Source: a virus
DNA: 24,996 nt
Virus record (IMG/VR): IMGVR_UViG_3300010389_000126
Location: 1 to 24,996 of that record
Strand: one strand, 5' to 3'
Part shown: positions 10,336-17,811 of the stretch, piece after piece
Position numbering within the stretch: position 1 is the stretch's first letter
Layout of the letters: every line of letters starts with the position of its first letter
Notes under the pieces: model-generated
Seen by the model: only the letters and a program-made list of their open reading frames with translations
Database searches by the model: none
What the model was told of the DNA's origin: nothing
Program-made: the position numbers and the translations under genes

Positions 10336-11574
10336 ATGTTTTATCAATCTTCTAAAACTGCAAAAGCTGCAATTATAGGCACAATTATGCCATGGTCTGG
10401 TCCTTTGGGAGACATCCCAAAGGGTTGGATTCTGTGTGATGGTTCTATATTAGATGCAGATTTGTATCCTCTTTTGGTTCAAGCAATAGGTGATACTTAT
10501 AATGCTGGTGTTAGCAATTTAGGTGGTTCTTTTCCAGACTATAGTGGTCAATTTGTTCTTCCTGATTTGAATGGAAGGCATTTAATGGATATTGAAGATG
10601 ATTATTTTGATACTGTAGCAAATGGTGGAACTGGAAAAACTGTTGATATTGATGTTGATGCTAGAACTATAATTTCTCCATATATTGGTGATAATGTTGA
10701 TAACGGAGTTCCAACTCTTTTTGCTGGTGGAAGTTCACTTAAGACTGATGTAGAGTTTACTCTTAACGAGAGAAATGGATATGCTGGTAGAATTAATGGG
10801 AACACTATTATTGACGGACAGGGTTCTCAAGTTGTTTATGTTGGTGGAAGAAAATTAGGAGTAAGTCATATAAGAGGTCATGCTCATAATGGTACATATG
10901 AAACTATTCAAGGAGCTGGTACTAATGAACTTAAACCAGGACTTGGTGTTATACCATATGAAAACATTACTACTAGATGGAGATACTTTACTACTGATAA
11001 CGTTACTGACGTATTTGGTGCTGAAGATACAGGTCTAGCACTTAGATATTATTATGAACTTATATCAGATGACTGGCCAACTGTAGAAAATAAAAATGGG
11101 TTTGGTAATGGAATTCCAGGAAGAACGCTTGCATCAGTAAGATCTGAGAGACCACCAACTAATATTAGACCAAAGTATACAACTTGGACTCCTATTCAAA
11201 ATCTTTCTAATTACGTACAAGCACAGTTAGATAGTGAAGCTTCCGTGCAATATGGTCTTTTTGGGTCTACTTTACAAGTGCCTTCGGGATTTAGAAATTA
11301 TTACCCAGATTATCCTGGCGATGGAAATTATGGAACTTTGATTAGTAATCCTGGTACTGCTTGGAGTGATGAGGCAATTCAGGCTCATGATCATGATGTT
11401 ATTGAAATTGAATATGATCAAGGAACTCTCAAACCCCAAAATTCTATTTCATCTGAAGTTGAAATACCAGCAGCTACAGTTTTGGATAATGCAAGTAATA
11501 TTGGTGCGTTGGAGATTGAGATGAATACTAGTCAACCAAGTTTAACATGTCAATACATTATAAGAGCTTACTAA
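10336..11574 (+). CDS. Tail-collar domain protein (short tail fibre-like)
   Basis: 412 residues. Residues ~13-85 match the phage tail-collar domain layout: IGTIMPWSG, then IPKGWILCDGS, a Tyr-rich helix (LYPLLVQAIGDTYN), and a FVLPDLNGRH strand. Two histidine clusters follow, H178/H182/H184 and H351-D-H353. In T4 gp12-type short tail fibres such His pairs bind a metal at the trimer axis. The C-terminus QYIIRAY resembles the KYVIKAY end of the 1012-residue fibre further downstream. The gene starts 4 bases after the giant gene stops, with a GGAAG (10322-10326) 9 bases before the ATG, so co-transcription and translational coupling are likely. Probable role: a trimeric fibre or adhesin of the baseplate. 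The collar call is firm; the exact position in the virion is inference. Confidence 0.8.
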   Translation: MFYQSSKTAKAAIIGTIMPWSGPLGDIPKGWILCDGSILDADLYPLLVQAIGDTYNAGVSNLGGSFPDYSGQFVLPDLNGRHLMDIEDDYFDTVANGGTGKTVDIDVDARTIISPYIGDNVDNGVPTLFAGGSSLKTDVEFTLNERNGYAGRINGNTIIDGQGSQVVYVGGRKLGVSHIRGHAHNGTYETIQGAGTNELKPGLGVIPYENITTRWRYFTTDNVTDVFGAEDTGLALRYYYELISDDWPTVENKNGFGNGIPGRTLASVRSERPPTNIRPKYTTWTPIQNLSNYVQAQLDSEASVQYGLFGSTLQVPSGFRNYYPDYPGDGNYGTLISNPGTAWSDEAIQAHDHDVIEIEYDQGTLKPQNSISSEVEIPAATVLDNASNIGALEIEMNTSQPSLTCQYIIRAY

Positions 11575-11587
11575 TTTTTTAAAACAG

Positions 11588-12469
11588 ATGGCAAATTATT
11601 CCCGAGAGAGATCTAAGTTTGGTGGATGCACTGGATCTATAATTATTCACTCGACTCCTGGCATTGGAATTAACAATGATCCATCTAGTGCAGTTTTTAG
11701 AGAAAATCTTCCAGCTGGTTATTTAAAATGTGATGGATCTATTTTAAATGCATCAGACTATTATGCTTTATCGCAGGTTATAGGTGTTGGAGAATCATGT
11801 AGATTTAAAAAAGAAAGGTCAACATTAAGAAATGCTGATGGTGGAGATTTAGGTCAAATTCAATTACCTGATTTGGGATCGAAAGTTATTCTTGGTGGAA
11901 GATCTACTGGTGTTTATAGAAATGATGTAGTTGATGCAGAAAATACACAATCTTTACCTATCACTAAAGTCGGACCTCAAATCGAAGTTATCAGTAATCA
12001 GGGAAATCAAATTTCCGCTTCTTATGTTGGAAATATGGAGATTCTTAGTAGCGGTGATATAAATTTCTTGGGCAACCCAAAATATAATTTGAGTAGCAAT
12101 ACTAGTGAAACAGAATTATCAATTCAAAATTTTCAGGGACATGCACACAGATCAAATCAAGCTTATTTAAACTATAACGGAAACCATGAAGTTGGTGGAG
12201 AAGGTGGTAAAGATTATGGGAGAAGAAGTGGTAATAGTGGATCTGGTAATGCTTTTTCTTTTACTAATGTTGGTGGCAGTGAATCAATCCATAAACATGG
12301 AATACAAAAACCTTTTTCATATGCACATGATTTTACATATTCTCATTCTGTAACTCCAGTTGATATGGGTGGTGTTGTTGCAAACCTTGATATTGAGTTA
12401 TCAAATGATCAAAAATTAGATCAATTAGTAACACCTTTTATATTAGTAGAATATCTAATCAAGTTTTAG
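11588..12469 (+). CDS. Second tail-collar domain protein
   Basis: 293 residues. The collar signature is at residues ~40-100: LPAGYLKCDGSILNASDYYA, then IQLPDLGSKVILGG. His clusters follow: H185-A-H187, H235-K-H237, and H247/H253 in the sequence AHDFTYSHSV. The region 200-230 is Gly/Ser/Asn rich. The C-terminus FILVEYLIKF is a looser version of the aromatic end seen in the preceding gene. It lies 13 bases after that gene and 3 bases before the next, so it belongs to the same operon. It is shorter than the first collar protein and lacks much of that protein's middle domain. A probable short tail fibre or fibre-tip protein; the collar call is secure, the function is inferred from family. Confidence 0.75.
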   Translation: MANYSRERSKFGGCTGSIIIHSTPGIGINNDPSSAVFRENLPAGYLKCDGSILNASDYYALSQVIGVGESCRFKKERSTLRNADGGDLGQIQLPDLGSKVILGGRSTGVYRNDVVDAENTQSLPITKVGPQIEVISNQGNQISASYVGNMEILSSGDINFLGNPKYNLSSNTSETELSIQNFQGHAHRSNQAYLNYNGNHEVGGEGGKDYGRRSGNSGSGNAFSFTNVGGSESIHKHGIQKPFSYAHDFTYSHSVTPVDMGGVVANLDIELSNDQKLDQLVTPFILVEYLIKF

Positions 12470-12472
12470 AAA

Positions 12473-13882
12473 ATGCCACAATATAGAAATAGTAGGCAAA
12501 TCGGATATAATAGTTGGACTAATGGTGCATGGAGTAGTTTTATGAACTCCTATGCTGCAACTCCTTTTAACACGGGAGGAAGTGGTGTGTCTGGTGTTAG
12601 CTTTAGTGGAAGCACAAATGTCACTGCTCCATGGAGTGGAACTTACACTATAAGAGCAGCTGCAGATGATAGTGGAAACATTAATATGGGTGGTGCTAGT
12701 ACTTCTACCAGTGGTTTTAATGGTGGAGGAAATACTGCCAGTAGATTTTTTAGTAGAGGAAATAATATTAATATATCATGGAGTGTTCAAAACTCTTCAA
12801 CTTCAGATGTTTTTACTGAGAATCCTTGTGCAATCTCATGGACACTTGATGGTCCTTCACAACCACCAGCTCCATTTGCTTCATTATCCGCAAGTCCAAC
12901 GACAATTATTCGGGGGGAGGGAGTTACTCTTACTTGGAGCGGTAGTGGTTCTTATCTTTACAATGCCAGTTTGACTGATTTTTCTAATCCTGGTTTTTCT
13001 GGATCTACTGTAGTTTTTCCTCAGGATGATAGAACTTATACTTATAGTGTATCTGCTGAAGGTGGTATTAGTTCTGTGAGTAGAACTATTACGGTATACA
13101 TTCCACCAACACTTAATTTGTCGGTATCGCCTAATCCTATTGTTGCTGGACAGAGTGCAACAGTTTCATGGAACACTACTGGAGATGGTGATACCGTTAC
13201 ATGGTTATCTGGAAATCTTACTAATCAAAATGTTACTAGTAGTAGTACTGTGTCTCCTTCAGATACAACAACTTATAGTGGATATGTTAGTGGTCTTGGT
13301 GGAACTTCACCAACAGCATCCGTAACTCTTCTTGTCTATCAAATACCTGTCATTAACTCTTTTGATACTCCTGAAACTCTTCTTTATGGGCAGCAAGGAA
13401 ATATATTTTATGATGTTGACTATGCAAATATTTCAATAAGTGTTGATGTTTCTTATAACTATGGTTCTGGATATCAGTTTATAGAAACTGTAAATTTCCC
13501 AAATCTTTCTGACTCTGCCGAGATAGGTGTTGGCACAACTAACGTTACAAATACATTTCCTACAAACATTGTATATAATGATCAAGGACCAAGATTTGTT
13601 CAATATACGTTTAATATTCAGGGTGATGGCGGAAGCATAACGGAAAATAAGATTGTTACTATTGAAATAGATGAAACACCCGATAATTTTATTGTTCCAG
13701 AGACAGATGAAAAAATAAAAGAACAAGAACCAGTATACACGCCTGATATAGTTCCAGATCAAATTTTAACATCAGATTTATTGAGTATTAATGGTATAGA
13801 TATTCCAGTGGAAATTAAATCTAATTTTCCAATCAAAGTAATTGTTAACGAATCTAATCCACGATCTGTTAGGGAGATATAA
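12473..13882 (+). CDS. Adhesin-like structural protein 1: beta (PA14-like?) head, Ig-like domains, shared C-terminal tail
   Basis: 469 residues. Residues 1-130 form a Gly/Ser/Trp-rich beta domain (WSGTYTIRAAADDSGNINMG), reminiscent of PA14-type or jelly-roll carbohydrate-binding folds; this comparison is tentative. Two Ig-like domains follow, ~135-210 (LSASPTTIIRGEGVTLTWSG) and ~211-290 (LSVSPNPIVAGQSATVSWNT ... DTTTYS). A third beta domain lies at ~291-400 (NLSDSAEIGVG, YNDQGPR). The acidic/proline tail at 401-469 (ETPDNFIVPETDEKIKE ... IDIPVEIKSNFPIKV ... VREI) recurs in the next two proteins. No signal peptide or transmembrane segment is visible. The stop codon overlaps the next start as TAATG. 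Ig-like domains are common on phage tails and capsids and help surface attachment. Likely a tail-attached receptor-binding or accessory protein. Confidence 0.7.
   Translation: MPQYRNSRQIGYNSWTNGAWSSFMNSYAATPFNTGGSGVSGVSFSGSTNVTAPWSGTYTIRAAADDSGNINMGGASTSTSGFNGGGNTASRFFSRGNNINISWSVQNSSTSDVFTENPCAISWTLDGPSQPPAPFASLSASPTTIIRGEGVTLTWSGSGSYLYNASLTDFSNPGFSGSTVVFPQDDRTYTYSVSAEGGISSVSRTITVYIPPTLNLSVSPNPIVAGQSATVSWNTTGDGDTVTWLSGNLTNQNVTSSSTVSPSDTTTYSGYVSGLGGTSPTASVTLLVYQIPVINSFDTPETLLYGQQGNIFYDVDYANISISVDVSYNYGSGYQFIETVNFPNLSDSAEIGVGTTNVTNTFPTNIVYNDQGPRFVQYTFNIQGDGGSITENKIVTIEIDETPDNFIVPETDEKIKEQEPVYTPDIVPDQILTSDLLSINGIDIPVEIKSNFPIKVIVNESNPRSVREI
13730..13819 (+). repeat. 90-base near-identical block, copy 1 (partner 17041-17130)
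   Basis: Aligned by eye with 17041-17130 it has 87 of 90 identical bases, including an unbroken 49-base run (13742-13790). The three differences fall at 13741, 13791 and 13810; two are synonymous and one changes Asn to Thr. The block encodes the C-terminal tail segment from PVYTPDIV to IPVEIK. Confidence 0.9.
13871..13876 (+). promoter_or_regulatory. Shine-Dalgarno inside the last codons of the preceding gene
   Basis: AGGGAG lies 5 bases before the ATG at 13882 and is part of the codons for the terminal Arg-Glu of the upstream protein. With the TAATG stop/start overlap this predicts translational coupling. Confidence 0.6.
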
Positions 13883-15672
13883 TGTTAACTTACACATCTA
13901 CTTACAATACGCCTGTTGATGAAAGTGTTACTGGACAAAATACATGGAATATCGATCCATGGATGTATAGTTGTCGTGTTCGTGTTTGGGGCGCAGGTGG
14001 TGGTGGAGAATTTATAAGCAATCCTTCATTAAGTTCAACAGCTGGAAATAATGGAGGAGATAGCAGTATTTTTGGTGTTACTGCAGAGGGTGGCGGTGGC
14101 GGAGGATCTCCGTCTAAAAATAATGGCGGCACTGGCGGATCAACTTCTTTCTCCAATAGTCCAGATTGGAATACTATAGGAATATTATTTACTACTTTCG
14201 ATGGTGGTAACGGCACTATTCCTGCAGGTGGACTTCCTGGTTTTTCTGGTGGTCTTAGAGGACGAGGTGGTAATGGATCTGATGGAAGTAGAACATATAC
14301 TTCTACATCTACCCATTTTTTTAATAATACTACTAATCAGCATATTCAAACTAGTACTAGTAGTGATATTAATATTTTTTACCAAAATCCATCAGCGCCA
14401 GACGGACTCTATGGAACTACACCCTCGAATGGAAAATATTATAGTTTGAGTTTTATAGACCCCTATAAAAATAATAATTGGTCATTTAGTATTTTTAATA
14501 TATGTCAGCAATCAGCGGGTGGTGGAACTGGATTCCCACCATATGGTCTAAATGGTACTAATAATAAAAGTAGTTCTGGTATCAATATTTGGTTTCAAAG
14601 AGGTGATGGTGCTAATGGGTATATTAGATGTTTTACAATCCAAACTACTGGAGTTAAAGTTGGTGCTGAGGGTATAGGTGGTGGAGCTGGGGGATTTGTT
14701 GAGTTTGAATTGACACGGCAGAATTTAATTGATGCTGGATATAATATGAATCCATATGATGAATTTGGCAATCAACGTGTAGGAGACTTGTTAACTTATA
14801 ATATTGGTGCAGGTGGAACTTCTAGTGTTGATAGTGGAGAAGACGGTAGAGTTCAAATAGTGTGGTATGAAATACCTCAAGTTTATTTGGTAGCTAGTTC
14901 GTATGCTGTAGTTGCTGGAACTACTGTTAACTTACAGTGGGAAACTTTTGGAGATGCTGATACATTAACATTCATTTCTGGTGATGTTACTAATAATAAT
15001 CTAACAAGTAGTGAACTTGTAACTCCATTAGACACTACAATATATACAGCACAAGCTAATGGAATTGCTGGTGCTTCATTTAATAATGAAGCAAGTGTAA
15101 CTATAATTGTTTATCAAATACCAATAATTAATAGTTTAGATGTTCCCGAGAGTGTTGATTATGGTAATTCTTTTAATATTTCATATGATGTAGAGTATGT
15201 TAATATTGACATAAAAGTTGATATATCTTATAATTACAATGATGGAAATGGATTTCAATTGGTAGATACAATTGATATTCCTGGAAATCTTTCTGATTCT
15301 GCTCAAATTGGAGTTGGAAATACTAATGCACAAGACATATATTCTTTTGATATTGCATATAATGATCAAGGACCTAGATCCATTCAATTAGTATTTTCTT
15401 TTGAGGGAGACGGTGGAATAATACAAGAAACTAAAATTATACCTATCAATATTGATGAAACTCCAGATAATATAATTATACCAGAAACAGATGATCGAAT
15501 TAAAGAGGAACAACCTGTATATTCACCAAATATTGCTCCTAATGATATAATATTGAGCGATCTTCTGGAGATTCAAGGAATTGATATTCCAGTTGAAATA
15601 AAATCAAATTTTCCAATTAAAGTTATATTAAATAATGATAATCTGGTCTTAAGAAATGTGAGAGAGATATAA
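13882..15672 (+). CDS. Adhesin-like structural protein 2: glycine-rich head, Ig-like domains, shared C-terminal tail
   Basis: 596 residues. The head (1-330) begins like known phage glycine-rich tail domains: an aromatic/Trp beta strand (TWNIDPWMYS), then CRVRVWGAGGGGE, several Gly-rich stretches (residues 69-75 are seven glycines in a row) and a closing strand (YNIGAGGTSS ... DGRVQIVWYE). Such domains are thought to pack polyglycine-type helices at fibre tips. An Ig-like domain follows at ~333-411 (AVVAGTTVNLQWETFGDADT), then a beta domain at ~412-524 (NLSDSAQIGVG, YNDQGPR) homologous to residues 291-400 of the preceding protein. The shared tail is at 525-596, ending RNVREI. The start overlaps the upstream stop by one base; the next gene starts directly after the stop. 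Likely a receptor-binding accessory protein paralogous to its two neighbours. Confidence 0.72.
   Translation: MLTYTSTYNTPVDESVTGQNTWNIDPWMYSCRVRVWGAGGGGEFISNPSLSSTAGNNGGDSSIFGVTAEGGGGGGSPSKNNGGTGGSTSFSNSPDWNTIGILFTTFDGGNGTIPAGGLPGFSGGLRGRGGNGSDGSRTYTSTSTHFFNNTTNQHIQTSTSSDINIFYQNPSAPDGLYGTTPSNGKYYSLSFIDPYKNNNWSFSIFNICQQSAGGGTGFPPYGLNGTNNKSSSGINIWFQRGDGANGYIRCFTIQTTGVKVGAEGIGGGAGGFVEFELTRQNLIDAGYNMNPYDEFGNQRVGDLLTYNIGAGGTSSVDSGEDGRVQIVWYEIPQVYLVASSYAVVAGTTVNLQWETFGDADTLTFISGDVTNNNLTSSELVTPLDTTIYTAQANGIAGASFNNEASVTIIVYQIPIINSLDVPESVDYGNSFNISYDVEYVNIDIKVDISYNYNDGNGFQLVDTIDIPGNLSDSAQIGVGNTNAQDIYSFDIAYNDQGPRSIQLVFSFEGDGGIIQETKIIPINIDETPDNIIIPETDDRIKEEQPVYSPNIAPNDIILSDLLEIQGIDIPVEIKSNFPIKVILNNDNLVLRNVREI
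15514..15603 (+). repeat. Diverged middle copy of the 90-base C-terminal tail block
   Basis: This is the codon-for-codon equivalent of 13730-13819 and 17041-17130, but by hand count only 58 of 90 bases match the first copy. The encoded protein is still clearly homologous (PVYSPNIAP ... IDIPVEIK). The middle copy therefore did not share the recent homogenisation of the outer two. Confidence 0.8.
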
Positions 15673-17196
15673 ATGGCAAGAGTACAGTGCATATCTGTTA
15701 TTGACGAATCTAGTCCCGCACAAGCTATATTTGATGCCGATTGGGATCTTTTTCGAACAAACTATCCTGACAGAGAATTTTGGTTATTGCAACCAGGAGG
15801 TCCTGGTTTTGGACCACTAAAAGAACCAGCAGCATATGTAATTGATCCCTTTGCATATGGACCTATTACTGTTAACAGAGATGGTGGCAATGTCGCCAAT
15901 AGATCTGATTGGTTTGCCATTTGTAACTTAGATACTCAACCATCTGGTGCTGTTATATCTGTTGCTATCGATACATCTGGTAGCATGACTCTTGCAACAG
16001 TCCAAGCATCTTATGATTATTTTCTTGAAAGATGTGCCAGTGCTGGATTAATAATTGTTTTAAATACGACATTTGGTGATGAAAGATGGATACCTCCACA
16101 TAGTATTTCTATTGCTCCTAGTGTTGGATTTTTTATTATAGATGGTGATGGAAATGAAGTAGAACAAATTGAGGTTCTTCCTGGCACTATAGTTACCTTA
16201 GGATGGATTATTTTTGGAGATTCTGATAGTGCTAAAATACAACCAATAGATTATGATATTGCGTCTGCAAACTTCCAAGATGGTAGTACTATAGATGTAG
16301 TAGTAGATGATACAACATCATTTACACTAACTGCATTTGGAAGTGGTGGTGCTCCAGATAGTAATAGAACGGTAACAGTAAATGTAGTACCTCTTCCATC
16401 TATTACTTTAAATGCATCGTTAAATCCTATTGTTGCTGGAAATTGCACTACTTTAAGTTGGAGTACAACAGGTACAGTTGATAGTATAAGTTGGAATGAG
16501 GCATCTGGTATTACCAATGGAAACTTTAATAGTTCTGAAGTCGTTTGTCCATTAGATACAACTACATATACAGTTACTGCAACAGCAACAATTCTTGGAA
16601 TAGTTTACACAGATGTTGCTACAGTAACTATAGTTGTCAATCAACTACCAACAATTGATTTATTTTCTGTACCAGAAGAAGTTGATTATCTTACAACACC
16701 AATTAATATAGAATATGGATTTAGCTATGCTAATGTGTCAGTAGAATTAGAAGTATCTTCTCTTTTTGAAGGTTTTGAAACATATTTTTTGGATACTCTA
16801 TATGATATCACTCCCATTTCTGGAGGAGCACAGATTTCTAGTCTAAATTCAAGTAGAAGTGGTAATATAGATACATCTGTCACTTATAATAATCTTGGTC
16901 CAAACAGTATACAATATGTACTTACTATTACTGGAAGTGGTGGATCTATTTCGCAAAGTAAGATTACTACAGTAAATATTGACAGAACTCCAGATAATAT
17001 AATCATTCCAGAAACTGATGACAAATTAAAAGAAGAAGAGCCAGTATACACACCTGATATAGTTCCAGATCAAATTTTAACATCAGATTTATTGAGTATT
17101 ACTGGTATAGATATTCCAGTAGAAATTAAAGCTAGTAGACCAATTAAAGTTGAAGTGAATCAATCAGGAATACTTGAAAATGTTAGAGAAATATGA
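15673..17196 (+). CDS. Adhesin-like structural protein 3: vWA-like head with DTSGSM motif, Ig-like domains, shared C-terminal tail
   Basis: 507 residues. The head (1-145) contains AVISVAIDTSGSMTLATVQ, with D100-T-S102-G-S104 matching the DxSxS metal-ion-dependent adhesion site (MIDAS) of von Willebrand A domains, followed by a helix (ASYDYFLERCASAG) and a beta strand (LIIVLNTTFGDERW). A full vWA domain is ~180 residues, so this is a short or divergent version and I did not find a convincing second MIDAS Thr/Asp pair. Ig-like or beta domains lie at ~146-240, 241-325 (NPIVAGNCTTLSWSTTG ... DTTTYT) and 326-437. The shared tail occupies 438-507 (TPDNIIIPETDDKLKEEEP ... ENVREI). It starts immediately after the previous stop, and its own stop overlaps the next gene as ATGA. 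Probably a cell-surface-binding tail accessory protein. Confidence 0.7.
   Translation: MARVQCISVIDESSPAQAIFDADWDLFRTNYPDREFWLLQPGGPGFGPLKEPAAYVIDPFAYGPITVNRDGGNVANRSDWFAICNLDTQPSGAVISVAIDTSGSMTLATVQASYDYFLERCASAGLIIVLNTTFGDERWIPPHSISIAPSVGFFIIDGDGNEVEQIEVLPGTIVTLGWIIFGDSDSAKIQPIDYDIASANFQDGSTIDVVVDDTTSFTLTAFGSGGAPDSNRTVTVNVVPLPSITLNASLNPIVAGNCTTLSWSTTGTVDSISWNEASGITNGNFNSSEVVCPLDTTTYTVTATATILGIVYTDVATVTIVVNQLPTIDLFSVPEEVDYLTTPINIEYGFSYANVSVELEVSSLFEGFETYFLDTLYDITPISGGAQISSLNSSRSGNIDTSVTYNNLGPNSIQYVLTITGSGGSISQSKITTVNIDRTPDNIIIPETDDKLKEEEPVYTPDIVPDQILTSDLLSITGIDIPVEIKASRPIKVEVNQSGILENVREI
17041..17130 (+). repeat. 90-base near-identical block, copy 2 (partner 13730-13819)
   Basis: Second copy of the block described at 13730-13819, with 87 of 90 bases identical by eye. 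The flanking DNA on both sides is clearly less similar, so the homology has fairly sharp edges. Confidence 0.9.
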
Positions 17197-17783
17197 TAAA
17201 ATATACACCCTATATCATTCAATATGATAACGTTGTTGATGACGAAAAATTAGATTATTATACTCAGTTTCTTTCTGAATCATTTAAAGGAAAGAAATCT
17301 GATGTATCTAGAGAAGAAGGAAGAAAAAATGATGCGTATACTCTAGGTTATTATTGCAAAAATAATCCTGAACTTGCGTCTATCAATAAAGAGTTGGATC
17401 AAATTAGTTTTAAATCCTTGCTACAATATTATAAAGATTGTCCATTAGCAAAAGTTTATTTTGGACCAAGAGAAGGATTGTATGGATTAAATTTGTTTAG
17501 AACATATGATGAACAAGATTCTTATGAGTGGCACTGTGATGAAGGACCTCACATGAGATTTATTGCATCATTTTTGCTGTATCTTAATGATGACTTTGAA
17601 GGTGGTGAAACTATGTTTTTGAATGATAGACTAAAAATAAAACCAAAGAAAGGATCTGTATTAATGTTTCCTTGTGGTCCATATTTCATACACAAATCAT
17701 CTCGTATTAGATCTGGAAATAAACATGTGATATGGAATTGCTTTAGAGATTATTTTCGTCATCCAAATCTACAGAATAAATAG
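17193..17783 (+). CDS. 2-oxoglutarate/Fe(II)-dependent oxygenase, prolyl 4-hydroxylase-like
   Basis: 196 residues. The double-stranded beta-helix core spans residues ~90-190. Iron ligands are H114 and D116 (in EWHCDE) and H167 (in YFIHKSS). K177, ten residues after the distal His (SGNKHVIW), sits where prolyl 4-hydroxylases bind the 2OG carboxylate. NDDFEGGETMF between them is the usual family strand-turn. The expected reaction is hydroxylation of a protein side chain coupled to 2OG decarboxylation, in the infected-cell cytoplasm. The start ATG overlaps the upstream stop in ATGA, so it is translationally coupled to the vWA/Ig protein, which suggests (inference) that the adhesins or another tail protein could be the substrate. 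The family call is strong; the substrate is unknown. Confidence 0.82.
   Translation: MIKYTPYIIQYDNVVDDEKLDYYTQFLSESFKGKKSDVSREEGRKNDAYTLGYYCKNNPELASINKELDQISFKSLLQYYKDCPLAKVYFGPREGLYGLNLFRTYDEQDSYEWHCDEGPHMRFIASFLLYLNDDFEGGETMFLNDRLKIKPKKGSVLMFPCGPYFIHKSSRIRSGNKHVIWNCFRDYFRHPNLQNK
17775..17782 (+). promoter_or_regulatory. Candidate T4-type late promoter
   Basis: AATAAATA fits the NATAAATA form of late promoter described for T4-like cyanophages (T4 itself: TATAAATA). It overlaps the stop codon of the preceding gene and lies 29 bases before the ATG at 17812, leaving room for a short leader. Such an 8-mer also occurs by chance in AT-rich DNA, so this rests mainly on position. Confidence 0.45.
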
Positions 17784-17811
17784 TAAGACTGGGAATATAA
17801 CTTAAGCACGA

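Noticed and set aside
11575-11587. TTTTTTAAAAC run between two collar genes as a programmed frameshift site
   Set aside because: The upstream stop codon comes before the run, so ribosomes would already have terminated; it is more likely just an AT-rich spacer.
13433-13762. 109-codon open frame on the minus strand
   Set aside because: It lies wholly inside the first adhesin gene, has biased low-complexity composition (Ile/Asn/Tyr runs) and no ribosome site; it is a shadow of AT-rich coding DNA. Other minus-strand frames (for example 3555-3815, 7526-7822, 13902-14216) were rejected on the same grounds.
14080-14130. GC-rich repeated GGT/GGC run as a DNA-level repeat or recombination site
   Set aside because: It is explained by glycine codons of the Gly-rich head domain.
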